Positions 1 to 7,901 are shown, counted from the stretch's first letter. The stretch: 12,369 nt of DNA from Ruminococcaceae bacterium UBA6842 (GCA_002451855.1 DKDS01000069.1:581-12949); one strand, 5' to 3'. Numbers and translations: made by a program. Notes: generated by a model from the sequence alone, not told the origin.

Positions 1-2201
1 TTTATTACCGCCATTATTTTTTCAAACGCCTCTTCCTCGGCAGTGAACTCGAATTTTTCGGAATATACGGGCCAGCTTGAAATCATAAGCGCCTCGCCGT
101 TATGCGGCAGTGACTGCCATATTTCCTCGGTTATAAACGGCATAAACGGATGCAGAAGCGCAAGCGTACCCGTGAAAACATATACAAGCACCGAGCGCGC
201 GGTGTCGGCGGCGTTTTCGTCCTCGCCGTTAAGCCTTGATTTGCATATCTCAATATACCAGTCGCAGAAAACATCCCAAATAAAATCGTAAAGCTTCTGA
301 ACCGCCATACCAAGCTCGTATTTTTCAAGGTTTTCGGTAACCTCGGCTACAAGGGTATTGTACTTTGATATTATCCATTTATCCTCAAGCGCAAAGCTTT
401 GCGGCTCTATCGGCAAAACCTTGTCCGACTTAAGGTTCATAAGTATAAACCTTGCGGCGTTCCATATCTTATTGGCAAAGTTGCGGCTTGCCTCTACCCT
501 TTCCTCGATATAACGCATATCGTTTCCGGGGCTGTTGCCTGTCGCAAGCGAAAATCTGAGTGCGTCCGCACCGTATTTATCGATAACCTCAAGCGGATCG
601 ACGCCGTTGCCGAGCGACTTCGACATCTTTCTGCCCTGTGAGTCGCGAACAAGACCGTGAATAAGCACGGTGTCGAACGGAACCTGACCTGTTTGCTCCA
701 AACCTGAGAACATCATACGCATTACCCAGAACGGAATTATATCGTACCCCGTAACAAGCGTATTGGTCGGGTAATAGTGCTTAAGATCCTCGGTCTCGTC
801 GGGCCAGCCGAGGGTTGAGAACGGCCACAGCGCCGAAGAAAACCAAGTATCGAGCGTGTCGGGGTCCTGTTCTATATTCTTACTTCCGCAGTGCGAGCAG
901 CAGTGTGGCTCGGTTTTGGAAACGGTTATTTCGCCGCAATCGGCGCAGTACCATGCGGGTATGCGGTGACCCCACCAAAGCTGACGGGAAATACACCAGT
1001 CCCGTATGTTTTCAAGCCAGTGGAAATAAATCTTCTCAAATCTCTGCGGTACGAATTTGGTATCGCCCTTTTTAACCGCCTCGATAGCAGGCTCGGCAAG
1101 GGGCTTCATCTTAACAAACCATTGCTTTGAAACACGGGGTTCAACCGTTGTTCCGCAGCGGTAGCAGGTGCCCACGTTGTGAACATGCTCCTCTATTTTA
1201 ACAAGAGCGCCCTCTTTTTCAAGGTCTTCCACTATCGCCTTTCTTGCCTCATAGCGGTCCATTCCCGCATATTTCGGGTAATCGTCAACGATTTTGGCGT
1301 CGTCCGTCAAAACATTTATTACCTCTAAGTTATGGCGCAGTCCCACCTCAAAGTCGTTCGGGTCGTGCGCGGGGGTAATTTTAACAACGCCTGTTCCGAA
1401 ATCCGTCTCAACATAATCGTCCGCAATAACGGGAATTTCACGGTGAACTATCGGCAAAATAAGGGTCTTGCCCACAAGGTCCTTGTAGCGTTCGTCATTC
1501 GGGTTTACCGCAACGGCAGTATCGCCGAGCAATGTTTCGGGGCGTGTGGTGGCAAGCTCCAAATAACCGCTCCCGTCCTTAAACGGGTAACGCAGATGCC
1601 AGAAATGCCCTGCCTGCTCCTCGTACTCAACCTCCGCGTCGGAAATTGAGGTCTTGCAGTGGGGACACCAGTTTATTATTCTTTCTCCCCTGTATATAAG
1701 TCCCTTTTCATAAAGGCGTACAAAAACCTCGTTTACAGCCTTGTTACAGCCCTCGTCAAGAGTAAACCGCTCCCTGTCCCAGTCGCAGGAGGAGCCCATC
1801 TTTTTAAGCTGTTCTATAATTCTGCCGCCGTACTGCTTTTTCCATTCCCACGCGCGCTTTAAAAATCCGTCTCTGCCTACATCTTCCTTTGTAAGCCCCT
1901 CGCTCCGCATTTTTTCGACAATTTTCGCCTCTGTCGCGATAGAAGCGTGGTCGGTTCCCGGAACCCACAGCGTATCATAGCCCTGCATACGCTTAAAGCG
2001 GATAAGTATATCCTGAAGCGTGTTATCAAGCGCGTGACCCATATGAAGCTGACCCGTGATATTCGGGGGCGGTATAACTATCGTATAGGTCGGTTTGCCC
2101 TCCTCGCACTTTGCGTGAAAATACTTTCCCTTAAGCCATGACTGATAAATTCTGTCCTCAACCTCTTTGGGGTCGTATTGCTTTGCTAATTCTCTTGCCA
2201 T
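1..2201 (-). CDS. valS: Valyl-tRNA synthetase, 3' end cut by window edge
   Basis: Cytoplasmic class I aminoacyl-tRNA synthetase that charges tRNA-Val with valine. I translated it by hand: one open frame of 733 codons from an ATG at 2199-2201 to the left edge, with no stop. The family is usually about 880 residues, so roughly the last 150 (end of the anticodon-binding domain and C-terminal coiled coil) lie outside. Visible landmarks are PPPNITG followed by the HIGH-type motif HMGH at residues 53-56, the editing-domain sequence [15 protein letters not shown], cysteine pairs of the metal-binding knuckles (NWCPHC, CYRCG, YCADCG, CCSHCG), the [12 protein letters not shown] signature, and KMSKS at residues 525-529 (bases 615-629). 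A GGAGAG ribosome binding site precedes the ATG at 2210-2215. No T-box antiterminator-like sequence is visible in the 127 bases upstream, although clostridial valS genes often have one, so it may be read from the topoisomerase operon or from a weak promoter. Confidence 0.97.
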   Translation of the reverse strand, partial: MARELAKQYDPKEVEDRIYQSWLKGKYFHAKCEEGKPTYTIVIPPPNITGQLHMGHALDNTLQDILIRFKRMQGYDTLWVPGTDHASIATEAKIVEKMRSEGLTKEDVGRDGFLKRAWEWKKQYGGRIIEQLKKMGSSCDWDRERFTLDEGCNKAVNEVFVRLYEKGLIYRGERIINWCPHCKTSISDAEVEYEEQAGHFWHLRYPFKDGSGYLELATTRPETLLGDTAVAVNPNDERYKDLVGKTLILPIVHREIPVIADDYVETDFGTGVVKITPAHDPNDFEVGLRHNLEVINVLTDDAKIVDDYPKYAGMDRYEARKAIVEDLEKEGALVKIEEHVHNVGTCYRCGTTVEPRVSKQWFVKMKPLAEPAIEAVKKGDTKFVPQRFEKIYFHWLENIRDWCISRQLWWGHRIPAWYCADCGEITVSKTEPHCCSHCGSKNIEQDPDTLDTWFSSALWPFSTLGWPDETEDLKHYYPTNTLVTGYDIIPFWVMRMMFSGLEQTGQVPFDTVLIHGLVRDSQGRKMSKSLGNGVDPLEVIDKYGADALRFSLATGNSPGNDMRYIEERVEASRNFANKIWNAARFILMNLKSDKVLPIEPQSFALEDKWIISKYNTLVAEVTENLEKYELGMAVQKLYDFIWDVFCDWYIEICKSRLNGEDENAADTARSVLVYVFTGTLALLHPFMPFITEEIWQSLPHNGEALMISSWPVYSEKFEFTAEEEAFEKIMAVI

Positions 2202-2260
2202 TGCAATTCTCTCCGTTTTTAATGTATATTATTGTTTTTATGGGTTATATTAACCTTGTC

Positions 2261-2319
2261 AGCGACGGAAAATGCGTTTGCACCGGCGCCGACAACGGGC
2301 GCCGGCAACAGCCGACGCT
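2261..2319. other. GC-rich hairpin between topoisomerase A subunit gene and valS
   Basis: A perfect 8-bp stem, CCGGCGCC (2283-2290) and GGCGCCGG (2298-2305), encloses a 7-base loop. An outer, imperfect stem pairs AGCGACGG (2261-2268) with CCGACGCT (2312-2319) with one mismatch. The T-run (TTATTTTTTT, 2321-2330) follows on the plus strand only. On the minus strand, in which both flanking genes are read, no U-run follows, so this is not an obvious terminator for the topoisomerase operon. It could be a processing or pausing structure. Confidence 0.55.
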
Positions 2320-2328
2320 CTTATTTTT

Positions 2329-4566
2329 TTAAAAAATTATCTGCTCCTGCTCGGCGGTTCCCGTCGGTTTCTTACTGCCTGCCGCCGGAAGATTTCTGGT
2401 GCGGTAGCGGTGGTCGCCGTCAAGGCTGTCCTTTTCGTAGACCGTTACCTCAGATAAGCGCTGTCCTCTCTTTTGGGTCATTACCGCAATTCCGCCGTTA
2501 TCCTTAGTGGTTTTTGCGGGTATCGAGGCGGTGTTTACTATAAGCATACGCCCGTTTGTGGATTTAAGGAGCAGCTCGGTATCGTCCTTAACGCAGAAAA
2601 TACTGTGGAGCGTAAATTTATCGCAATACGCCTTTATGAGCTTTTTGCGGTTGGTCTTTGTCTGATAGGACGAAAGCGGAACCTTTGCTATTCTGCCGTT
2701 GTCGAAAACGAAAAGCACATATCCCGAATAGTCGGCGGTAGCGACCATAAACACGGCGTTTTCCGCCTCGTCAAACTCCAATTTAGAAGCTACATAATCG
2801 CCGAGCACGCTCGCCTTTCCGTCCGAGAAATCGGAAGTTCTTGATTTATAGACCTGTGCCTTGTTTGTGAAGAACAAAAGCTCCTCGGCGTTGGTGGACT
2901 CAACCGTCTGGGTTATTTCGTCCCCCTCCTTAAGCTTTTGCTCGCCGCTCATTCTGAGCGACTGCGGCGTTATCTTCTTAAAGTAACCGTCCTTTGTAAA
3001 GAAAAGTGTGACGGGTGAGGTGTCAACCTCTACAAGGTCGTCGTTTTCGCTTTCCTGTGCGGCGCTTATAATTGCGGTCTTTCTGTCCTGACCGTACTTT
3101 TCGGCGACTTCCTTTAATTCCTTAATTATTATATTTAAAAGCTTTGAACGGGAGTTTAAAACGCCCTCCATTTCGGCGATTTCCTTCATCAGCTCTTCAA
3201 TATCCGCCGTGCGCTTTAAAATGTACTCACGGTTCAGGTGTCTGAGCTTTATTTCCGCCACATATTCCGCCTGAATCTCGTCAATTCCGAAGCCTATCAT
3301 AAGGTTCGGCACAACCTGCGATTCCTCGTCGGTCTCACGGACTATTTTTATCGCCTTATCAATATCAAGCAGTATTTTTTCGAGACCCTTTAAAAGGTGA
3401 AGCCTGTCCTTAGCCTTTGAAAGCTTGAAATAAACTCTCCTGCGGACGCACTCCTCTCTGAACGCGACCCATTCGGAAATAATCTCCTTAACGCCCATAA
3501 CACGGGGCGAGCCGGCAATTAAAATATTGAAGTTACAGGAAAAGCTGTCCTCAAGCGGAGTCATTTTAATGACCTTTTTCATCAGCCTTTCGGGGTCCGC
3601 TCCCCTTTTCAGGTCTATCGTTATTTTAAGACCGTTCAAATCGGTTTCGTCGCGTATATCGTTGATTTCGGTTATCTTTTTAAGCTTTACAAGCTCTATA
3701 ACCTTTTCGATTATCGCCTCGCTTGTGGTTGTCGGGGGTATTTCGGTAATATCCACGCAGTTCTGCGATTTATCGTAAGCATACACGCCCCGTACCTTAA
3801 AGCTTCCCCGTCCCGTCTCGTAGATTTTTTCCATTGCGGCTCTGTCGTAAAGGAGCTGTCCGCCTATCGGGAAATCGGGTGCCAAAAGCGTATCGGCAAC
3901 ATTTATATCATTATCTCTTATATAATTTATTGTGGTTTCGCATACCTCGCGCAGGTTAAACGGGCAAATGGAGCTTGCCATACCAACGGCTATACCCGTA
4001 TTCGCGTTTACAAGCACAGACGGGAATGTGACAGGGAACAGCGTAGGCTCTTTCATTGTAGCGTCGTAGTTATCTACAAAATCCACCGTGTCCTTATCTA
4101 TATCGGAGAAAAGCTCTGACGCGATGGGCGCCAGCTTCGCTTCGGTATAACGGGACGCGGCGTACGCCATATCACGGGAATACGCCTTACCGAACGAGCC
4201 CTTTGACGCAACATACGGATGCAAAAGAGCCTGATAGCCCTCAGACAGGCGCACCATCGTTTCGTAAATCGCGGCGTCGCCGTGGGGGTTTAACTGCATT
4301 GTGCGGCCGACAATATTAGCCGATTTTATTGTGTTGCCCTTTAAAAGCCCCATATTATACATAGTGTATAAAAGCTTTCTGTGCGACGGCTTAAAGCCGT
4401 CGATTTCCGGTATCGCGCGGGAAACTATAACGCTCATAGCATAGGGCATATAGTTGGTTTCAAGCGTGTCGGTTATCGGCTGTTCAACCGTAAGTCCCGC
4501 GCCGGCGATATAAGCGTTTATTTTTGGCTTTACCGACTTCGGCTCCCTCTTCTTCTTAGTAGCCAA
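2329..4566 (-). CDS. Type IIA topoisomerase subunit A (GyrA/ParC family)
   Basis: DNA-cleaving subunit of a type IIA topoisomerase, 745 residues, working with the ATPase subunit encoded two genes upstream. The breakage-reunion domain is clear: SHRKLLYTM (61-69), GRTMQLNPHGDAAIYE (87-102), and catalytic Tyr140 with Arg139 in AASRYTEAKLA. A coiled region (about 430-500) and a C-terminal beta-pinwheel-type domain with repeated blades follow from about residue 525. I see no canonical GyrA box (QRRGGKG type), which favours a topoisomerase IV-like or divergent second enzyme over the housekeeping gyrase. The start is TTG at 4564-4566 behind GAGGAAGTG; an in-frame TGA lies just upstream and the next Met is residue 40, so TTG is the only sensible start. 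The position matching E. coli GyrA Ser83 is Ala98 and that matching Asp87 is Glu102. The preceding small gene stops 12 bases before the start. Whether to call it gyrA or parC cannot be settled here. Confidence 0.93.
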   Translation of the reverse strand: MATKKKREPKSVKPKINAYIAGAGLTVEQPITDTLETNYMPYAMSVIVSRAIPEIDGFKPSHRKLLYTMYNMGLLKGNTIKSANIVGRTMQLNPHGDAAIYETMVRLSEGYQALLHPYVASKGSFGKAYSRDMAYAASRYTEAKLAPIASELFSDIDKDTVDFVDNYDATMKEPTLFPVTFPSVLVNANTGIAVGMASSICPFNLREVCETTINYIRDNDINVADTLLAPDFPIGGQLLYDRAAMEKIYETGRGSFKVRGVYAYDKSQNCVDITEIPPTTTSEAIIEKVIELVKLKKITEINDIRDETDLNGLKITIDLKRGADPERLMKKVIKMTPLEDSFSCNFNILIAGSPRVMGVKEIISEWVAFREECVRRRVYFKLSKAKDRLHLLKGLEKILLDIDKAIKIVRETDEESQVVPNLMIGFGIDEIQAEYVAEIKLRHLNREYILKRTADIEELMKEIAEMEGVLNSRSKLLNIIIKELKEVAEKYGQDRKTAIISAAQESENDDLVEVDTSPVTLFFTKDGYFKKITPQSLRMSGEQKLKEGDEITQTVESTNAEELLFFTNKAQVYKSRTSDFSDGKASVLGDYVASKLEFDEAENAVFMVATADYSGYVLFVFDNGRIAKVPLSSYQTKTNRKKLIKAYCDKFTLHSIFCVKDDTELLLKSTNGRMLIVNTASIPAKTTKDNGGIAVMTQKRGQRLSEVTVYEKDSLDGDHRYRTRNLPAAGSKKPTGTAEQEQIIF

Positions 4567-4578
4567 GCTTTCACTTCC

Positions 4579-4959
4579 TCATTTTAATTCGGAATTCGGA
4601 ATGCGTAATGCGGAATTATTCTTTTGCGTTTTAGTTATAGAAACTAAAAGCTTTATAATTTCCTCACAATCCGAATTTATGCTTTCATATAATTTTTTAT
4701 CTATATAATCTGTTTCATAAAGAATTTCAAGCCAACATTCAGCTTCGCTGGCTTCTTTAAGCGCTATATTAAGCTTTGCGTAAAAATCAGGCTTTGTTTG
4801 ACCTCTGATACCCTCTTTAACATTTGCGCCTATGCTTGTACCGCTCCGCAAAAGCTGTTTTGACATAATATACTCGTTTTTCTCGGCAGTAAGATATTTG
4901 TACGCCCTTACAATTCTTATCGCAAAATTTTTACTTTTTGTAACGATTACATTTTCCAT
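4579..4959 (-). CDS. Four-helix-bundle protein (23S rRNA intervening-sequence protein family)
   Basis: Small, wholly helical protein of 126 residues. The family signatures are clear: QLLRSGTSIGANVKEG at 35-50 and FYAKLNIALKEASEAECWLEIL at 59-80, as in proteins first found in intervening sequences of 23S rRNA genes and related in fold to Avd of diversity-generating retroelements. The biochemical role of stand-alone members is not established. It starts at ATG 4957-4959 behind GAGGGG and ends in TGA 4579-4581, which lies at the edge of the ribosome binding site of the A-subunit gene. It therefore sits inside the topoisomerase operon, in the same direction. Both ends lie in 34-bp inverted repeats, and the last dozen residues (NSALRIPNSELK) are the translated left repeat, so the natural protein core probably ends near residue 114. 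This looks like an inserted cassette, not an ancestral operon member. Confidence 0.9.
   Translation of the reverse strand: MENVIVTKSKNFAIRIVRAYKYLTAEKNEYIMSKQLLRSGTSIGANVKEGIRGQTKPDFYAKLNIALKEASEAECWLEILYETDYIDKKLYESINSDCEEIIKLLVSITKTQKNNSALRIPNSELK
4584..4617 (+). repeat. Left 34-bp inverted repeat of the four-helix-bundle cassette
   Basis: Reads TT followed by AATTCGG, AATTCGG, AATGCGT, AATGCGG and AATT, that is, four 7-base units plus a partial one. It matches the reverse complement of 4971-5004 in unit structure and in most bases. It codes for the C-terminal residues of the small protein and lies just upstream of the ribosome binding site of the A-subunit gene. Confidence 0.85.
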
Positions 4960-4970
4960 TCTGTCCCCTC

Positions 4971-5004
4971 AATTCCGAATTCCGCATTCCGAATTACGAA
5001 TTAA
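4971..5004 (-). repeat. Right 34-bp inverted repeat of the four-helix-bundle cassette
   Basis: On the minus strand it reads TT, then AATTCGT, AATTCGG, AATGCGG, AATTCGG and AATT: the same heptamer design as the left repeat but inverted. The TAA stop of the B-subunit gene (5001-5003) is made by the outermost bases of this repeat. The repeat ends 11 bases before the small gene's ATG, with the GAGGGG ribosome binding site in between. Confidence 0.85.
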
Positions 5005-6983
5005 GACAGGTCTGCCTCGTCAAGATACATATAACCGTTTTCGGCGATAAAGTCTTTTCTGCCCTGCAAATCGTCCCCGAGCAGCAAATCAAACATCTGC
5101 GAGGTACGCTCGGCGTCCTGCGGCATAACCTTTATAAGCCGTCTTGTTTCGGGGTTCATTGTGGTAAGGTTCATCATATCGGGCTGGTTTTCACCAAGTC
5201 CCTTTGAACGCTGTATGGTATATTTGCCGTCGCCGATTTTGCCGAGAATATCGTTTTTCTCCTTTTCGTCGTAGGCAAAATATGTCATATCCTTAGTGCC
5301 TATCTCATAAAGCGGCGTTTCCGCGATATAAATTTTCCCCTCGTTTATAAGGGTCGGCATTAAGCGGTATATCATAGTGAGAATAAGGGTGCGTATCTGA
5401 AATCCGTCCACATCCGCGTCGGTGCAGATTATAACCTTATTCCAGCGAAGCGCCGAGAGGTCAAAGGTCGCAAGACCCTTGTTTGCCTTTGATTTTACCT
5501 CAACGCCGCAGCCGAGCACCTTAATAAGGTTGGTTATAATTTCGCTTTTAAAAACCTTTTCGTAATCAGCCTTAAGACAGTTTAAAATTTTACCTCTTAC
5601 AGGTATTATAGCCTGAAATTCGGCATTTCTCGCAAGCTTGCAGGAGCCTAACGCCGAATCGCCCTCAACTATAAATACTTCTCTTTGCTCAACATCCTTA
5701 GAGCGGCAGTCAACGAATTTATCCACCCTGTCAAGCATTGAGTTTGAGGATTGCAGGGTCTTTTTAAGGTTAATTCTCTCTCTTTCGCTTCTCTCGCGGC
5801 TGCGCTTGTTGACAAGCACCTGATCTGCGATTTTATCGGCTTCCGCCTTGTTTTCTATAAAATAGACCTCAAGCTGATGCCGCAGGAAATCGGACATTGC
5901 CTCATATATAAATTTATTGGTAATCGCCTTTTTGGTCTGATTTTCGTATGAGGTTACGGTAGAAAACGAGGAAATTACCAAAACAAGACATTCCTCAACA
6001 TCCGAAAAGGTTATCTTGCTTTCGTTTGATTTATATTTTCCGCTCTGCTTTATATATGCGTCAATCTGCGAAACAAAGGCGTTTCTTGTCGCCTTTTCGG
6101 GTACTCCGCCGTATTCAAGCCAGCTTGAATTGTGGTAATATTCCTTGAGCGTATGCTTGTTTGAAAAGCAAAGCGCCGCGTTTATTTTCACCTTATATTC
6201 GGGCTTGTCCTCTCGGTCCTTTCCCTTGCGTTCGGTCTGCCAGAACTGCACGGAAGAAAGCCTTTCTTCCCCGACCGTTTCGTTTACATAGTCTGTTATT
6301 CCGTTTTTATAAACTATTTCATTCTGTATAAACCGTGCGCCCTGCTGTTCCCTGAACACAAAAAGAAGACCGTCATTTACTATCGCCTGTCTTTTAAGCG
6401 TGGAGAGAAAATACTCCGTCGGAATATCCACATCCGTAAAAACCTCTATATCGGGCTTCCAACGGGTCTTTGTGCCTGTATCCTTGCCGTCGTACGGCTC
6501 TTTTTTAAGTCCGCCTACATTATATCCCTTTTCAAAATGCAGGTTGTACTTAAATCCGTCTCTCTTTATTTCAACATCCATATATTCGGAGGAATACTGG
6601 GTAGAGCAAAGTCCCAATCCGTTAAGACCGACCGAGTACTCATAGTTTGCGCCGTCGTTTGTATTGTACTTTCCGCCGGCGTACAGCTCGCAGTACAAAA
6701 GCTCCCAGTTAAAGCACTGCTCTTTATTGTTGAAATCTACCGGCGCTCCTCTTCCGAAGTCCTGCACCTCAACAGAGCCGTCCGCATACTTTGTTACGAT
6801 AATTTTTTGACCGTAGCCCTCTCTTGCCTCGTCTATCGAGTTGGAAATTATTTCAAAAACCGAATGTTCACAGCCGTCCAGTCCGTCCGAGCCGAAAATA
6901 ACGCCCGGGCGCTTACGAACCCTGTCCGGGCCTTCAAGCTTTTTAATACTGTCGTTGCCGTATTCGGCGGTAGTTTTTGCCAT
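5001..6983 (-). CDS. Type IIA topoisomerase subunit B (GyrB/ParE family)
   Basis: ATPase/TOPRIM subunit of a type IIA topoisomerase, 660 residues, partner of the A subunit two genes downstream. The GHKL ATPase domain shows the catalytic Glu44 and Mg-binding Asn48 in FEIISNSIDEA, Asp75 in QDFGRGAPVD, the lid-like SVGLNGLGL (117-125), and the transducer lysine in ENQTKK (Lys351). The TOPRIM domain has VEGDSALGS (439-447), PVRGKILN (461-468) and the acidic triad TDADVDG (521-527), followed by KGLGENQ and TTMNPETRR near 594-615. Several motifs depart from standard GyrB/ParE (DFGRG for DNGRG, GLNGLG for GLHGVG, EGDSALGS for EGDSAGGS), which indicates a divergent branch. I chose ATG 6981-6983 because GGAGAGG lies 8 bases upstream; an in-frame TTG at 7007 would add 8 residues and bury that site. 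The TAA stop is contributed by an inverted repeat of the downstream cassette. Confidence 0.93.
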   Translation of the reverse strand: MAKTTAEYGNDSIKKLEGPDRVRKRPGVIFGSDGLDGCEHSVFEIISNSIDEAREGYGQKIIVTKYADGSVEVQDFGRGAPVDFNNKEQCFNWELLYCELYAGGKYNTNDGANYEYSVGLNGLGLCSTQYSSEYMDVEIKRDGFKYNLHFEKGYNVGGLKKEPYDGKDTGTKTRWKPDIEVFTDVDIPTEYFLSTLKRQAIVNDGLLFVFREQQGARFIQNEIVYKNGITDYVNETVGEERLSSVQFWQTERKGKDREDKPEYKVKINAALCFSNKHTLKEYYHNSSWLEYGGVPEKATRNAFVSQIDAYIKQSGKYKSNESKITFSDVEECLVLVISSFSTVTSYENQTKKAITNKFIYEAMSDFLRHQLEVYFIENKAEADKIADQVLVNKRSRERSERERINLKKTLQSSNSMLDRVDKFVDCRSKDVEQREVFIVEGDSALGSCKLARNAEFQAIIPVRGKILNCLKADYEKVFKSEIITNLIKVLGCGVEVKSKANKGLATFDLSALRWNKVIICTDADVDGFQIRTLILTMIYRLMPTLINEGKIYIAETPLYEIGTKDMTYFAYDEKEKNDILGKIGDGKYTIQRSKGLGENQPDMMNLTTMNPETRRLIKVMPQDAERTSQMFDLLLGDDLQGRKDFIAENGYMYLDEADLS

Positions 6984-7017
6984 TGCCCATACCTCTCCAT
7001 ATAACAATTCAAAATAT

Positions 7018-7047
7018 ATTATACACCAACTCTAAGACCGTAGTCAA
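7018..7047 (-). promoter_or_regulatory. Sigma-A promoter of the topoisomerase operon
   Basis: On the minus strand a -35 TTGACT (7042-7047) and a -10 TATAAT (7018-7023) are separated by 18 bases, about 35 bases before the B-subunit start. One base departs from consensus. No operator-like repeat is obvious around it. Confidence 0.75.
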
Positions 7048-7073
7048 GTAATAAAAACCGCGTAACAAGCAAT

Positions 7074-7108
7074 AACGGACGCGTCACCGTTTCGGTATCG
7101 CGTCCGTT
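7074..7108 (-). terminator. Hairpin terminator after the SGNH hydrolase gene
   Basis: A perfect 10-bp stem, AACGGACGCG (7074-7083) with CGCGTCCGTT (7099-7108), contains an inner 4-bp stem ACCG/CGGT around an AAA loop on the minus strand. It begins 7 bases after the stop of the hydrolase. The U-rich tract is weak (TTATTGCTTGTT), with a better T-run only some 20 bases further on. Confidence 0.6.
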
Positions 7109-7114
7109 TGCAGT

Positions 7115-7771
7115 TCAGATTGTTTTCAGAAATTCGGAAATTCTGTCGGCAATGATTTCATTTCCTTTATCGTTCGGGTGAAGCCCGTCCGGAATATAAG
7201 TCTCTTTTATTACAGGTACCTTAGGCTGCATTCCGCTGTTCTTATACAGATCCAGCACAGGAAGCGAATAATACTCCGCAACCTCGCGGATTATATCGAC
7301 ATATGTTTTAAGAACGCCCACATCCGAGGGTTTGTTGCCGTCGCCCCTCGGATTGTCCTCGTTTACGCGGTGGAGCGGAGTTACAACAACTATCGGTTTT
7401 TCCGTATATATTTCCAAAAGCGATGTGTAAAGCGTATGTAAGGCTCCGAAAAAGGTATCGGGCGTGCGGTCGCTCATAGTGCCGAGAGGTGCGTCCCCGT
7501 GACCGAAATCGTTGGTTCCGCCGAAAACCACTACCGCGTCGGCGTCCTTGTCCATCTTTACGGCTCTGGCGCAAAAGTCGTTTGTATCATAATCCGGATT
7601 TGTTCCCGTTTGCTGTCTCGCAATTCTTGTTCCGCAAACGCCGTAATTGCGGCAAACAGCTCCGTAGCGGCTTTCAATCAATTTGCAAAAGGTTTTTTCG
7701 GGCGCCGTTGTTCCGTGACCGTAGGTAATACTGTCGCCCAAAAAATTAATCTTACTTCCCCTTAATTCCAT
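7115..7771 (-). CDS. SGNH/GDSL-family hydrolase
   Basis: Predicted serine ester hydrolase of the SGNH (lipase/acylhydrolase) superfamily, 218 residues, substrate unknown. All four conserved blocks are visible: block I FLGDSIT with nucleophile Ser14, block II Gly44 in RNYGVCG, block III GGTND with Asn87, and block V DGLHPN with Asp195 and His198 of the catalytic triad. There is no signal peptide or membrane segment, so a cytoplasmic enzyme is expected, perhaps removing acyl groups from a sugar or lipid. The start ATG 7769-7771 follows GGGAGG by 8 bases. It is a single-gene transcript with its own near-perfect promoter and a hairpin at its end, divergent from the coiled-coil operon. The blocks fix the superfamily well; esterase, acetylxylan esterase or lysophospholipase-like roles cannot be told apart from sequence alone. 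Confidence 0.93.
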   Translation of the reverse strand: MELRGSKINFLGDSITYGHGTTAPEKTFCKLIESRYGAVCRNYGVCGTRIARQQTGTNPDYDTNDFCARAVKMDKDADAVVVFGGTNDFGHGDAPLGTMSDRTPDTFFGALHTLYTSLLEIYTEKPIVVVTPLHRVNEDNPRGDGNKPSDVGVLKTYVDIIREVAEYYSLPVLDLYKNSGMQPKVPVIKETYIPDGLHPNDKGNEIIADRISEFLKTI

Positions 7772-7803
7772 ATTTTTGTCCTCCCTGACATTATCTTTGC
7801 TTC

Positions 7804-7831
7804 ATTATACTTATTTACGCTTTAATGTCAA
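7804..7831 (-). promoter_or_regulatory. Consensus promoter of the SGNH hydrolase gene
   Basis: On the minus strand, perfect TTGACA (7826-7831) and perfect TATAAT (7804-7809) are spaced by 16 bases, about 33 bases upstream of the ATG. The -35 lies within a 9-bp inverted repeat (7818-7844), which would let a bound protein or DNA structure interfere with it. Confidence 0.75.
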
Positions 7832-7844
7832 TGAAATTAAAGCG
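7818..7844. repeat. Perfect 9-bp inverted repeat in divergent promoter region
   Basis: CGCTTTAAT (7818-7826) and ATTAAAGCG (7836-7844) are exact inverse copies around a 9-base centre. The repeat covers the -35 of the hydrolase promoter and lies just upstream of the plus-strand promoter. GTTTTTCTT follows on the plus strand, so it could also form a terminator-like hairpin, but no plus-strand gene ends here. An operator role is inferred. Confidence 0.5.
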
Positions 7845-7851
7845 GTTTTTC

Positions 7852-7880
7852 TTGCACATTATTGATTTCTTTTGTATAAT
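7852..7880 (+). promoter_or_regulatory. Promoter of the coiled-coil membrane operon
   Basis: TTGCAC (7852-7857) and TATAAT (7875-7880) are spaced by 17 bases. A strong AGGAGG ribosome binding site (7889-7894) follows, 7 bases before the ATG at 7902. The leader would be very short, about 15 bases. Confidence 0.7.
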
Positions 7881-7901
7881 GCAATTATAGGAGGAATGTA
7901 A

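Noticed and set aside
1..2201. Several plus-strand open frames in the first 2.2 kb
   Set aside because: All are antisense to one continuous valS reading frame on the minus strand that carries every expected motif.
4579..4959. A functional link between the intervening-sequence-type protein and the 23S rRNA gene at the right edge
   Set aside because: They are more than 7 kb apart, on separate transcripts, and the visible 23S fragment has no insertion. The family name alone does not support a link.
4579..4959. Four-helix-bundle protein as the Avd accessory protein of a diversity-generating retroelement
   Set aside because: No reverse transcriptase, template repeat or variable repeat is present in the window; only the fold family is shared.
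6537..7004. Plus-strand open frame of 155 codons opposite the B-subunit gene
   Set aside because: It is the antisense shadow of a well-supported topoisomerase gene, and its composition simply mirrors that gene.
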